From NCBI GenBank assembly GCA_014084085.1, contig NPFB01000003.1, positions 11,576 to 75,575 on the forward strand: 64,000 nt of DNA, given 5' to 3'. The DNA comes from Hondaea fermentalgiana. Its lineage: Eukaryota; Sar; Bigyra; Thraustochytrida; Thraustochytriidae. Made by a program: the position numbers and the translations under genes. Shown here piece by piece: positions 33,467 through 44,086 of the stretch (its first letter is position 1; the number at the start of each line of letters is the position of its first letter). The notes below the pieces were generated by a model. That model saw only the letters and a program-made list of their open reading frames with translations. It did not search any database and was not told the DNA's origin.

Positions 33467-36400
33467 CTAGTCAAAAGACACCAGGACAACGGAGATATTG
33501 TCCACAGAGTGGACGAGAGCATGCTTTACGAGTGCATCGGCGGCGACCTGGATATCGTTCTTTTCTGAGAGCGAGTGAGAAACAATCTTTACAGCCTCTT
33601 CATTCGACACAGTGTCCCAGAGACCGTCTGTCGCAAGGATGAGGAAGCGATCGGTCGCAACAATGGGCTCCGAAATGATATCAGGCTTGGCAATGACGAT
33701 TCCCTTCGAGAGGAGCTCATCGTCCTCTGGGGAAGGACCTGTGGGTGTCATGTCGGCCAGGCGTTCAATTTCATGGCCCTTGTGCATGATGTCGCCAAAC
33801 GCTCGAGACACCGCGAGCGAGCCGTCGACTTGGCCTTTACGATTGACGGTACCTCCTGCCGCGCGAATGCGAGCCTTTTCGTCTTCGCGCGACGCCTTGT
33901 GGTCATCGGAGAGCTGCACGGCCTTACCGTCGCGGCAGAGCACAGCGCGCGTATCACCGATCCATGCGACGGTGAGCAACCGCTCCGCTGTGGCCTTGTC
34001 ATGCGACACGAAGGCCAAAAGTGCGGTGGATCCGGTTTTACGATACTCGTCAACAGCTGACGAAGCGTCGGCGCGATCACCCTTTGTGCGGAGGAGCGAC
34101 TGACGCGCTTCGCCGTTGCTGATCTTTAGACGTTGCGCGACGATCGCCGACGCGGCCTTGTGCAACATGGCGCGATCGAATTCGAGACAGCCCGTCAGGA
34201 TGGCAGAATCGAGGTTCTCCGGGAAGCCAGGTTGATTCGCAATGGTCCGGTGCAGCGACTCCTTGAGTAGCTCCGAGACGAGCACGCCGCCATGGCCGTC
34301 AAAAACCGCAGCGTAAAACAAAGCTTCGTGCTTGGACGAAGACGAGGAGAACCAGGAGTCGCCACCCGACTTGCTGAGCTTGGAGCAGATGGAGATGCAA
34401 TCTTCCATGCGGGCACGATTATTTTGTTCCTTGCTTGAAGAGTAACGCACGTTTGCCCACGCGACCTTTTTCCCGCCGCGGATGGCATCGGGGAGCGGCG
34501 CAGAAAAGAGCGGGATACCCAAAGGCGGGCCGTCCTCATCTTCCTCGTTGGCTTCGCCCTTGGCTTCGGCGGTGGACGAAGATTTATCTCCATCGTTGCG
34601 CTTGTCATTCATGCGGCCAATGTCGTACTTGTTGGTCTGCTGAGAGTACTCGCTTTCATCGTCAGAGTTGAGGTCAATGTCGCCGTCCACCATCAAATCG
34701 ACATCCTGCTTGAGCAAAGCATCGAGGTCGACGTCCCCCCTTGGGGCAATGTCCGTTTCGTCGGGATCCATGATATCGCTGCGTGGCGCGGACATGCTCG
34801 AGCTCGGGGAGAAATTGTGGAGTGCAAAGCTGCTGCTGCCGCGAGACTGAAGGCGGTCGATGGCTGCTTCCCGTTCCTCTTGGGAGGTGGAAGGTCCGGC
34901 GCCGCCGTCGAAGCTTGCGAGAAAGTTGCTGGGCCGGCCTGAATTGTCGTCGCCCTCTGCTCCCTCCGCCTCGGCGAGGAGCTCCCGGGCGAGAGGCAAG
35001 AGCATCTCAGAGCCTTCTTCTGTGACCCACTCGTGGTCCATGACCTCCTCGAGGTTGGGGCGCGTAAGAGGGTCCTTTGAAAGGAGGCGCTGAATCAGGT
35101 TCTTGAGATGAGGCGAGTAGTTGCGCTGGTTCCAGTCGCTCGGGAAGTGGAGTTCGTCGTTTTTCACCTTTTTCGCAAGTTTGATCTCGTCGTCGGACAT
35201 CCAGGGGGGCACGCCGGTGACCATCATGAAGAGCGTTGCGCCGCACGACCACAGATCGACGGCTGGGCCATCGTACTCGTCGTGGTCCTCCACGAGGAGC
35301 TCGGGGGCCATGAAGGCGGGCGTACCAGTGACACCAGAGATCCACTTTGTGCCACCAGTGATCATGCGAGCGGCGCCAAAATCAGCGATCTTGACAATGT
35401 TGTCCTTTGTGAGAAGAAGGTTTGCTGGTTTGATGTCCCGATGAATGACGCCTTGGGCGTGCAGGTAGTGGAGACCGAGGAGAAGGTCTCGGAATCGCTC
35501 GCGCGCGACATTTTCCTTGAGTGGTTCGTTGTTGTCGAGGCCGTCCATGAGCGCGCCGTTCTCGCAGTATTCGGTCACAATGTAGAGATGATCATCAGCG
35601 GGGTCGTCAATGACGGCGACCAGGTTGACAATGTTGGGGTGGCGGAGGCGCTTCATGATGGCGACCTCTTGACGCATTTCGTCGAGCCCAGGCGTGTGAA
35701 CGCTGACGTTGTCTTTGATTTTGGACTTGTCGATGATCTTGATGGCGTATTCCTCGCCTGTCTTTTGGTGGATGCAGAGGCGCACGCGGCCAAAGGTGCC
35801 GCGCCCAATCTCGCGGCGCAGCACGAATCCGTTAATGACACGGTGTCCGCCCTTGCGGCTCGAGTTGACGACGCTGGTTTCGTCGATGAGCTTGCTGGAG
35901 GACATGATGTGACCGAGGGAGCGATTGCCGCTCTCAAAGGAGAGGCGGCGGGAGTTACCTGAGTCTACCGAGGGATTGCGCGTCTTGTTTCGCGCCGCGC
36001 CGCGCTTCGATCGACGACGACGGATGACCTTGGTGTCGGTCTGCAAAAGCTGACTGAACTCCGAGTCCTCCTCCATGAGAGCCTGGAAGTCTTTGGCCTT
36101 GAGCTCAAAACAGATGAGCTGTTCGGATGCGCGCACGCTGGCGAGACGCGGAGCGCCGCTCATGAGGGCCATTTGGCCAAAGTTGTGGCCCTCGTATAGA
36201 TGCGTCGTGACCTCGCCGTTTTCGACGACTTCGGCGGATCCCTTTGCGATCATGTAAAAGGCGTCGCCGACCTCTCCCTGCGTGACGACGAAGTCGCCCT
36301 TTTCAAAGGGGAGTGGCGTGAGGCGGGCTACGATCTTGCGTTGCATGTCAGGGCGCAGTCTTGCGAGGAGCGGGATTTTCTGCACGACCATGAAAACGCG

Positions 36401-36979
36401 GATGTTTTCGTACTTGTCGAAGGCATCCTTGGAGAGGTACATGACGGTGGTTTTGCCGACGGCGGAGACGTTGGAGTTACGCACCTGGCTGAAGATGAGT
36501 GCCTGCTCGCCAAAGAAGTCGTGCGTGTAGAGATGGGTAATTTCGCCGACGTCGTCGCGCCACACGACGGCTTCTCCGTCGACGATGATGTACATGCGAT
36601 CGCCCATTTCGCCCTGGGTCACGATACGGTCATCGTCCTCGTAGTGCTCGACGCGAAGCTCCTCAAAGAGCTGGCGCTGATGCTCTTCGGGGAAGCGCGC
36701 GAAGAATGGCACTGCGCACAGGACCTCGAAGTTGGTCCGGACGATCTCTTTGCGCTCTGCCTCGAGCTGGGCGGAGGTCAACTGGCCGTCCTTGGTTGCG
36801 CTCGCAAAGAACTCCTCGTCCTCGTCAATGTCTACGAGGTCATCGTCGTCCTCGTCGCTGCTCTCCCCCGTGCCGCGGCCGCTGCTGCTCACCTCCTCGA
36901 GGTCGCTCTCTTCGTCGCTGCCGTCGTCCGACTCGTAGTCGTCCGCCTTGCCGAGCCGCATCTTGCCTCGTTCCTGTTC

Positions 36980-37017
<38 letters not shown>

Positions 37018-37219
37018 GCTTCTTGCGCTTGCGGCGGTCCTCCTCGTCCCGGCGCTCGTCGCGGTCGAGGTCGTCGTCGAGGTCTTCGTAGTCCTCCTCC
37101 TCGCGCGGCTGCTGCTGCTGCTGCTGCTGTCGGCGAGGCCAGCGTCCCGCGCTCGCGCCCGTCGGCGACGCCTTGTCGCGCTTGGGCCCGCGCGCGCCGA
37201 AGAGCCGCAATGGGTTCAT
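33467..37219 (-). CDS. Cyclic-nucleotide-regulated protein kinase fused to a PP2C phosphatase
   Basis: 1250 residues, one exon, ATG at 37219. The N-terminus is basic with Gln runs, then acidic (to about 150). cNBD-A spans about 162-274 (DFFGEQALIFSQVRNSNV) and cNBD-B about 277-384 (NFGQMALMSGAPRLASV). The kinase spans about 460-731: GRGTFGRVRL, Lys494 (AIKIIDK), HRDIKPAN with Asp595, DFG, GTPAFMAPELL. Activation-loop and APE features look CAMKK/CAMK-like rather than AGC. An acidic linker follows, then PP2C at about 917-1250 with RMEDC, AVFDGHGG, GSTALLAFV, AWIGDTRAVLCRDGKAVQLSDDH, VSRAFGD and ATDGLWD. cNBDs bind cAMP or cGMP and relieve kinase inhibition in PKA/PKG; PP2C is a metal-dependent Ser/Thr phosphatase. 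One chain would therefore both add and remove phosphate under nucleotide control. cNBD-B has Gln where FGE is usual, so its nucleotide affinity is uncertain. Confidence 0.93.
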
Positions 37220-37611
37220 GCCTCGCCTGCGCCTGCGCCTGCGCCTGTCTCGCCGCGCCGCGCCTGGCCTCGCCGCGCCGCGCCCGCCGGGATCCTCCGC
37301 GCCGCGCCGAGGGCCTGGTCGCGCGCGCTTGGACCTCCGCGAGTGGACTGTTTGCTGCTCTGCTCTGCTCTGCTCTGCTCGCTCTGGCTGCTTGATTCTG
37401 GTTTCCTCGTCTGTTTGTCTGTAGTAGTACTATGCTGGCTGCCTGCGAGGGAGACAGAGGGATCAATCAATCAATCAATCCACCGCAGGCAGCCAGGTAG
37501 TACTCGTACTACAGGCAATCGAATCAAGCCATCCGGCACACGATCCGTCCACCGAATCAACCTCAAACTTCACATCAATCCATCCATCCACCATGGCCGT
37601 CGGCGGGACCT

Positions 37612-37652
37612 GCGTGCGTGCGCGCGTGCGTGCGTGCGTGCGTGCGTGCGTG
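37612..37652. repeat. (GCGT)n microsatellite
   Basis: About ten GCGT units, one interrupted by CGC, upstream of the cNBD-kinase-PP2C gene start on the minus strand. Confidence 0.88.
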
Positions 37653-38270
37653 CTTTTGGCGCGTGTGCACGTGTGCTGCAGCTGGCAGTGGCTGTGGCTA
37701 CTGCAGGTAGACGGAAAAAGGGGGACTCCGAGGGGGGTGTGCGCGGCGCGGCACCTGCCTCGGCAGCAGCCAGCTAGATACTACTAGTAGTCACGCTAGT
37801 AGTTGAGCTCAGCAGGGCCAGAATGGACACGTGCAGGCGGGCAAAGAACACTGCGGGGCCCACCTTCTGTATAGATAGTTTGATTGTCGCGGCGCCGCGG
37901 CTGCGACGGCGGGGCTCTGACCGGAGAAGTGCTTTGGCGGCTCACGAGGCGCAGCAGGAGACAGCTGTAGCCAGCAGTGGCCTCGGTGGAGCGCAGCTTT
38001 GTCTCTGGCTTCAAGATGTGTGAACGCGGAGGAATTGGATACGAGCTGCGGGCACTGCAAGACATTACAAGCCAAAGCAAAGCAAAGCAAAGCAAAGCAA
38101 GCAAGAGTACAGGTTGCGCGCTGCCGTCAACTACAGCGGTGGCGGGTGATCAGAAAGAATCACGCAAGATCAATCGAATTGTTTCTCATGGAGATCGATC
38201 GGCCCGACAGTAAGGGGCAAGGATGAAGCTTATTTGACGCTTCCAAGAGCGCGGGAGCGTCACTGTCATC

Positions 38271-38277
38271 GCATCAT

Positions 38278-38309
<32 letters not shown>

Positions 38310-38325
38310 TCAGCAGTAGCAGCAG
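38271..38325. repeat. CAT/CAG compound triplet repeat
   Basis: ATC/CAT triplets pass into CAG triplets with a few changes. It lies downstream of the GRWD1-type stop codon and in no supported frame. Confidence 0.85.
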
Positions 38326-38680
38326 GGCTGCAGGATTATAGATCCAGCGGTAGCCATGGTGAATGGATTTGTTTGGCTGTTTTTTTGAAATTTTTTAGTG
38401 GATAAGCAGATGGATGTGCAAGTGTATTTGACTGTTCGACTCATCACAGGCGAAATTGACAGTGGCGGGAAACAGTCAAGCTAAAGGCCTCATGGAGGGA
38501 TGGCAAGTGCATGTGTATGGACCGATCAACTCACCGAGTACAGCCAGCACATCAGCGCAGTTGGACTGGGTTGCTGGCTCGTTGCGGCTCCGACCCACGT
38601 TTATTGGGGTCTGACGAAGCTCGCTGCGCTGCGTGCTTGATCGATCGATCGAAGATAGGCTCAGAAAAAGATAAAATCAA

Positions 38681-40330
38681 TCATGCCTTGGTCTTGGCAG
38701 AGTCGTCGACAAGGTACTTGTTGAAGATGCCCTTGGGATCGAGCGGCTCGCAAATAAAGGCATGAAATCCATCGTACGCTGTGGATCCAATGAGACCAGG
38801 GATTTGCGGATGAAAGTGCACTTCCTTGGGATCTGTCTGGCCCTGGTGCAGGAAGAGAAGCTGTGGCGGAATGTCGAGCTTGGAACCGTCAGCCGCGAGG
38901 ACCTCGCCCTGGAGCTTGGCGGCGCTGCTGGCCTGCTCAGGATCCTCCTCGAGACTAAAGTCCCACACAGAGACTTGATTATCTGCGCCTGCGGCCGCAA
39001 TAACAGTCTCGTCGTGCGGGTGCCACTCGAGCGAGGTGATGGGCGCCTTGTGCCACTGAAAGAAGCCGACTGGCTCGGGCTTGGACCCTGCGCCACCAGC
39101 GCCGCTGGGCTTGAGCATGCGGAGATCCCAGACCTTGAAAGAGCCATCGTCCGATCCGGAGGCAAGCAAGTACGGCACACGTTTGTTCCAGGAGAGCACA
39201 TTGATGTCCTGGGTGTGAGCCTCTGCGAGGGAAATCATGGCGCGCTTGCGCTCGCGAATATCCCAAATGCGCACGCTTAAGTCAACGGACCCAGAGGCGA
39301 GCACCGTTGGTTCGACAGGGCTCCACTGCAGGTCCTCTACGGAGCCCGTGTGACCCGGAAGAGGCGTCGAATCGACGACACAGCTTCCGTCGGCTTGGAC
39401 CTGCCAGAGAAAAATGTCTCGGTAGCAGTCGCCGCTTGCCATGCGGCCCTCGTGTGCGAGCGACCAATCGAGCGCATAACCCTCGTCCTTGTGACCCTTG
39501 AAGGCAAAGATTGCGCCGTGGGCAGTGGGAGGTGCGTTCGCCTTGGCCAGACCAGCGTTTTTGTCCATGCCGGGCACGGTCGTGCGCATGGCCCGAAGCT
39601 CGGGGGCAAGGTCCCACATATACACGCGGCCGGCATCGGACCAGGTTGCCACGATATTAGGATGCTGGGGCATCGAGCGAACGCGGTTCACCGCGCCTGG
39701 GTGCTTGATAAAACGAGAGTTGATGACGGGGTCGTCGTCGAGGTCGTCGTCATCGTCATCGTCGTCATCGTCATCGTCGTCCGCGTCGCCGTCAGCGCGG
39801 TCCTTGCGGGTGCGGTGCATATCGCTAAGTTTCATGAGCACCAGACGGTTGTTTCGGGTTTCGTCGGCCTGAGTTCCGGCCACCATGAGCATGGAGGCAG
39901 GGAGTTTGATACGATCAGCGCCGAGACCATCCTTGAGAAAGTCAAAGCTCAGACAGGGCCACTCCATGTTGAGCTTGTGCAGCAAAATGTATGCGGAGTT
40001 GTCGTGCTCGAGCTCTTCGTCTTCACCCAGATCGTCGACGTCAGAGCGGAAGAGACGTTGTTGCTGTTGCTTTTGCTGCTTATTTTGGGCCGCTGCGCCG
40101 GCCTGGTCCTCGTCCTCCATGTCATCGGCGTCCCCAGCGTCCTCGTTTTCGAGCTCCTCGTCCTCTTCCTCGACCTCGTCCTCGAAGTCATCCTCGAAGA
40201 CGAGATCTCCTTCGGCGTCGCTACGCAGCGCGCCAGGCGCCTGGTTGCTGTTGCTGTCCCGCGTCGCCTTGCTTTGCTCCTCGCCCTCGCGATCGGGGCC
40301 GCCGCGTCGCTTGTTGGCTCGTGAGCTCAT
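38681..40330 (-). CDS. GRWD1/Rrb1-type glutamate-rich WD40 protein
   Basis: 549 residues from the ATG at 40330 (MSSRANKRRGGPD); the 104-codon upstream extension lacks an ATG in good context and is Ser/Gln leader. GRWD1/Rrb1 is a nuclear chaperone for ribosomal protein L3 and a histone-binding factor. Evidence: an acidic N-terminus (FEDDFEDEVEEEDEELENED), the CAF1C/H4-binding motif YILLHKLNMEWPCLSFDFL, an Asp run near 175, and a beta-propeller with repeats ending in VYMWDL, IFLWQV, VRIWDIR, FKVWDLR and VSVWDF. The final strand (HFHPQIPGLIGSTAYDGFHAFICEPL) matches the family. Length is close to the human protein (446) plus longer acidic parts. Confidence 0.93.
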   Translation of the reverse strand: MSSRANKRRGGPDREGEEQSKATRDSNSNQAPGALRSDAEGDLVFEDDFEDEVEEEDEELENEDAGDADDMEDEDQAGAAAQNKQQKQQQQRLFRSDVDDLGEDEELEHDNSAYILLHKLNMEWPCLSFDFLKDGLGADRIKLPASMLMVAGTQADETRNNRLVLMKLSDMHRTRKDRADGDADDDDDDDDDDDDDLDDDPVINSRFIKHPGAVNRVRSMPQHPNIVATWSDAGRVYMWDLAPELRAMRTTVPGMDKNAGLAKANAPPTAHGAIFAFKGHKDEGYALDWSLAHEGRMASGDCYRDIFLWQVQADGSCVVDSTPLPGHTGSVEDLQWSPVEPTVLASGSVDLSVRIWDIRERKRAMISLAEAHTQDINVLSWNKRVPYLLASGSDDGSFKVWDLRMLKPSGAGGAGSKPEPVGFFQWHKAPITSLEWHPHDETVIAAAGADNQVSVWDFSLEEDPEQASSAAKLQGEVLAADGSKLDIPPQLLFLHQGQTDPKEVHFHPQIPGLIGSTAYDGFHAFICEPLDPKGIFNKYLVDDSAKTKA

Positions 40331-41559
40331 GCTTGCTTGTGTGTTGTTTTTCGACGTCGAGGAGGACGGCGACGACGATGACGAGCGCGTCGCGTCAGCC
40401 CACGAGAAGCTCTCGTGCAGGAGCGATAGGGAAACACGTGCGCCTCTCTGTGTCTCTTTGGCGATGCGTCTGCCGCTTCCGAGCGGGAGCGGCGCGTCGG
40501 GTTCACTCGAGTTTGGCTTGAGTCGAGAGACCTGCTGCTGGTGCTGCGCCCTTTGACTGGCGGCTTGGCTGGCTAGGAGCACCGCCTCGGCGATTCCCCA
40601 CTTGGGCCAACGAACGCTCCACTTTTGTTTGGGCGATTGCAAGTGAGACCGCGCGCCTTCAAGTGGAGAATCCGCTGGCCCTCGCGGCCTGCCCCTCCTC
40701 GTTGGTCCCTCGATATGGAGATTGGGGGTTATATCTGAGGTATTGCCCCAGTATTGGCATCAGTAGCGGTCACGGAGCGAAAGAGAACCCCGGACCAAAT
40801 CAAACTATGCGGAGGCATTCCGACACAAGCAGATCAAAACGATTTGGGGCCATACATTTCATCGCGAAACTATGCGTATGCATTCCGAAACAAGAAAATT
40901 AAAATGATTTGGGGCCATACATTTCATCGCGAAGTCGCGGGTTCGAAATTTGGGTTTTCGGAGAATATCAAGCCAGAAAACTTTGACGAGTTTTTAATCC
41001 TCGCACGGCACGGGAGCGCGGGGCGAGTGTCAGCCTTGTAGATGCTGCGCCAGTCTCACCTCGGTACTACCTGAAGTGCATAATATTTTTCTGAAAATGC
41101 AGCCTCGTGGTCAAGGGATCTCAAATTGGAGATCGAAGTGCTGGGCACGATCGTTAAACAGAGCCTTCAGAAGCTCGAACTTGACCGTGAACCACTCCAG
41201 AGTACACTTACACGATGGAAAAGCCTACGCAGGAAGCAATTGATGAGGACGGGCTCATGGACTGGCATTGGATTGGAAAAAAGAAAAAGAAAAAGAAAAA
41301 GGAGACATGTTCGTCTGCACAGCTTTTCCTCTGTTTTCTTGGATGCACGAGCCGACTGAATTGAACGTGCAGCATTACGTCGAAACGCGGGACCTATAAC
41401 GAAAAGAATCTCAAATTTGTATCGAGCTCACGTTGCTCTCAGCACTGGCGATCCACAAAGCTTCATTTTTTGTATTTCCCCGTCCCATAACACATAAAGC
41501 AAACGAAACGATTCCGACGAGCGCTTCTTGGTCGAGGCACGCTGCTGTGGTGAAGGTGA
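40331..41559. other. Intergenic region upstream of GRWD1-type gene, with a 65-bp tandem duplication
   Basis: The promoter of the minus-strand GRWD1-type gene lies at the left. It holds a 65-bp direct tandem repeat (40805-40934) and an A/G-rich AAAAAG run at 41276-41305. A short ATG frame at 41216 ends within 50 codons and is not convincing alone. Confidence 0.5.
40805..40934 (+). repeat. 65-bp tandem direct duplication
   Basis: Two head-to-tail copies, 40805-40869 and 40870-40934. Both begin CTATGCG and end with the shared block GATTTGGGGCCATACATTTC followed by ATCGCGAA. The right half is nearly identical; the left half has several substitutions. Confidence 0.85.
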
Positions 41560-41851
41560 AGTTGCACAAGTTCATTCCGGAGAATCCTGGAACTGAACAT
41601 CCGGCGAGCACGGTCACGACGCTCATTCGCATGTTCCTCGGCGCTCGCGACGCCGCTTTCAAGGTTGACCAGGCAACTGCTTTTGCATTTGCGAGTCAGG
41701 TACGACAAGGTTGTCAAGTCTCCGTGAGGCAGATATTGCCGCGGTCACGACAACGACCACGTGAGAAACTTGGTGTTTGTTGTTTTATGTGCGATAATGA
41801 TTTGATTGATACAATGTGTACAGGCAGAGCGACAACGCGACAGAAGTGTAG
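41560..41851 (+). CDS. Possible 3' part of a small spliced gene (tentative)
   Basis: Low confidence. Frames at 41560-41700 (VKVKLHKFIPENPG...TVTTLIRMFLGARDAAFKV) and 41700-41760 (LSSLREADIAAVTTTT) have G/C-ending codons like real genes here, but are not in one frame. A good intron candidate lies at 41761-41823 (GTGAGA...TACAG, 63 nt, T-rich). Splicing it joins AC+G and gives a short ending TQSDNATEV with TAG at 41849. It would converge on the minus-strand hypothetical gene 77 bp away. No start or upstream splice could be fixed, so the gene model is incomplete and may be wrong. Confidence 0.25.
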
Positions 41852-41927
41852 CGTTGTGTCTGGGCAAAGGAGTCGCCAGAAAAAAGGAAAGCGACCGCTG
41901 CGCTGGAACGCGAGGGTGGGTGGGTCT

Positions 41928-43124
41928 TCAGATTATATACATGAGCGCGCGACTGGCAAGCGTCGAACGGCCGACGACCACGCCAAAGGTGAGGACGCAA
42001 ACATGGGACACGAAGAGAGGCGCAGAAAGGAACTCGAGAACGCGCGAGAGGGAGAGCCACCCGATCCAAATGGCAGACTCGGGCACGACCTCGCCAAGCT
42101 TGGCGCGGCATTCTCTGCGCTGCCTCCTTCGTTCGCCTCTGTCGGACTTTTCGCCGCGTTGAAAGTGGGGCGAGGACACGATACTAGAAGATTCGCAGCG
42201 AAAGTCAAAGCACCTTCGCGAGCCCGAGGAAGATAGGGTTTCATCGTCAGAACCACGCGAGCGAACATATCTGCGGTTCGTGTGCGATTGGGTCTGCACC
42301 CAGCATGCGGAGTGAGCACCTCGAGGCGAGTGGGTCGAGGTACAGGCTGCAGCAGACCCTGAGCGTGGCCCGGACGGTGCAGCAGACGGCTGGACGGTGT
42401 CGGCCCCTCGCGGCGAGAGAGGCATCATGGACTCTGGGACGGTGACGCCCAAAAAGGGTGGTGGGTGCTCGGCAAATCCGAGACTGCGTGAGACGGCCGC
42501 TGCTGCAGCAGCAGCGTTGAGTTCGTCCTCACGAGAGACAGAAACGTCGGTGGCAACAGAGCACGGCGAACCGAAACGACCAAGAGCACGCTCGCGGTGC
42601 AATGCCATGCCGAGCGAAGCCTCCGCTTGGGCGAGGGAATCGAAATAGGCGGCAGCATCTTGCTGATCAAAGTGGCGGGCGGCGGTGGCGGCGTCTGGCG
42701 TGCGACGGATGGGCAACATTTCGTGCGCATATCCCTCGGAGAAGTCACTGAGTTCGTGCTCGCTGGCTCGAGAGGAGGCTCGCGAGTAAGGTCCTCCTGT
42801 TTCGTCGAGGACGATCCATGAATCAGTTGTACGTGCGCCCATGCTTGCCCGACTGTGATCGCGCGGGATGGGACCACCAAAATCTCCAAAGCTCTGAGCG
42901 TGAATAATGTCGTGGATCTGCGCGGGGGTGAGCGACCTCTGGGCAAAATTGTCGTCCACGTCGGTGTCGGCTTCGGCTTCGGCGTCGGCCGCGGTTTGCC
43001 AGGTTTCAGCACCTGAATTCGCCCTCGCTGCCGCCGCTGCTGCTGCTGCTGCGGCCGCGGCTACCGCAACGAGGCCCACGTCGAGGTCGTCCTCGTGCTG
43101 GGACATCTTTGTTTGCTTGCTCAT
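41928..43124 (-). CDS. Hypothetical Ala/Ser-rich low-complexity protein
   Basis: 398 residues from the ATG at 43124 (MSKQTKMSQHEDDLDVG; A at -3). A run of about 12 Ala (residues 23-34) is followed by an acidic stretch. A Ser/Ala-rich region with conserved-looking segments comes next (LTPAQIHDIIHAQSFGDFG, TTDSWIVLDETGG, AYFDSLAQAEASLGMAL). The last 100 residues have odd composition (Arg-rich then hydrophobic), so the true 3' end may involve an unseen intron. No family recognised; confidence rests on the start context and the first 290 residues. Confidence 0.45.
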   Translation of the reverse strand: MSKQTKMSQHEDDLDVGLVAVAAAAAAAAAAAARANSGAETWQTAADAEAEADTDVDDNFAQRSLTPAQIHDIIHAQSFGDFGGPIPRDHSRASMGARTTDSWIVLDETGGPYSRASSRASEHELSDFSEGYAHEMLPIRRTPDAATAARHFDQQDAAAYFDSLAQAEASLGMALHRERALGRFGSPCSVATDVSVSREDELNAAAAAAAVSRSLGFAEHPPPFLGVTVPESMMPLSPRGADTVQPSAAPSGPRSGSAAACTSTHSPRGAHSACWVQTQSHTNRRYVRSRGSDDETLSSSGSRRCFDFRCESSSIVSSPHFQRGEKSDRGERRRQRRECRAKLGEVVPESAIWIGWLSLSRVLEFLSAPLFVSHVCVLTFGVVVGRSTLASRALMYII

Positions 43125-43803
43125 GGTTTTCGTTCGATTGCCGTTGGGTGCACAGGGCGTGACGCTCCTCCCGTCTATCTTTCTACTCCTCCCCTTCTTT
43201 CTCTCTTATCCGCCTTGACGGAACCGCGAACCGGGCGAGGAGGGCTGACCGAAGCCGAAGCCGGAGCCGGAGCCGCAACCGTCCCGCGGGCCTCGCTCGA
43301 CGCGCGCGCGAGTCGACGGTGAGTTCCGGCCGCCGGGCCGCTGGGGCCTCGCTCGCCCGAGCGCGCGAGCCGGCTGGCCGGCTGCTGAGAGCAGGCAGAC
43401 CTGTTCCGGTTCCTGGTTCTCTCTCCGCGGCCGCTTCCTCGCGACGCGAAGGCGACGCGAAGGCGGGGCGGGGCGAGGCGAGCGAGGCGAAGAAGCGAGC
43501 GTCCGTCTTCCTCTCCAAGCGGGGGTTGCTTGCTTGCTTGCTCTGCTTGCTGGTTTAACCGACTGCCCTGCTGTGCTCTTCACGCGAGAGCGCGCACCAG
43601 CGACAGCGACCGACAGACGGGCGGCCGGGCTGACCGACAGGCAACTGTCAGTCCCCGCGCGACGGGCGAGCGAGGCGAGGCCAGGCGAGGCGAGGTGTGG
43701 TGCCAGTCTGTAGGTCTGCCTGTTTCTCTGTCTGTCTGTCTGTCTGTCTGTCGCGCGCGGGCCGGTCTTGGTCTTGGTCTGCCTGTGAGGAGGGCGGGGA
43801 GAA

Positions 43804-43844
43804 GGCAGGCAGGCAGGCAGGCAGGCAGGCGGGCAGGCAGGCAG
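43804..43844. repeat. (GGCA)n microsatellite
   Basis: About ten GGCA units with one change to GGCG. The same unit or its (AAGC)/(GCAG) relatives recurs near 17580, 18200 and 49900 in this window. Confidence 0.88.
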
Positions 43845-43984
43845 AGCGAGAGCGAGAAAGACAGACACACAGGCAGACAGACAGACAGGCGCCGGAGGCT
43901 TGGCTTGTGTAGGAACGAGACGCTCGCTGTCACTGCCCAACGAGGACTGCGCGCTGCCGCGGTCGCACGCGAGACGAAGGCGGC

Positions 43985-44086
43985 TGACGCAGGCGCAGGC
44001 GCAGGCGCAAGCGCAAGCGCGGGCTCAGGCGCAAGCGCGAGCGCAGGCACAGGCACAGGCGCGGGCGCGGGCACGGGCGAGCCCAG
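43985..44086. repeat. GCAGGC hexamer minisatellite
   Basis: Around 17 imperfect hexamers of the type GCAGGC, GCAAGC, GCGGGC. In one frame it reads Ala-Gly/Ala-Gln and in the opposite strand Ala-Pro, which explains the long open frames here. Confidence 0.85.

Larger units (their letters stand above)
37220..38680. promoter_or_regulatory. Repeat-rich promoter/intergenic region of the cNBD-kinase-PP2C gene
   Basis: 1.46 kb between two minus-strand genes. It contains CCTGCG hexamer repeats (37223-37250), (TCTGC)n (37356-37380), (CAAT)n (37463-37481), (GCGT)n (37612-37652), (CAAAG)n (38073-38105) and CAT/CAG triplets (38271-38325). TACTAC/GTAGTA triplets flank 37425-37515 and 37780-37803. No coding frame or RNA gene is supported. 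Confidence 0.6.

Noticed and set aside
36200..37777. 525-residue plus-strand frame across the start of the cNBD-kinase-PP2C gene
   Set aside because: Antisense shadow; its Leu and Ala runs come from the CTG and GCG repeats.
40930..40980. Possible tRNA T-arm (GGGTTCGAAAT)
   Set aside because: No matching stem, anticodon arm or acceptor stem could be built around it.
41216..41362. Short frame MEKPTQEAIDEDGLMDWHWIG with Lys run
   Set aside because: Only about 49 codons, codon use unlike the genes here, and the Lys run is a translated AAAAAG repeat; no splice donor links it to the downstream candidate.
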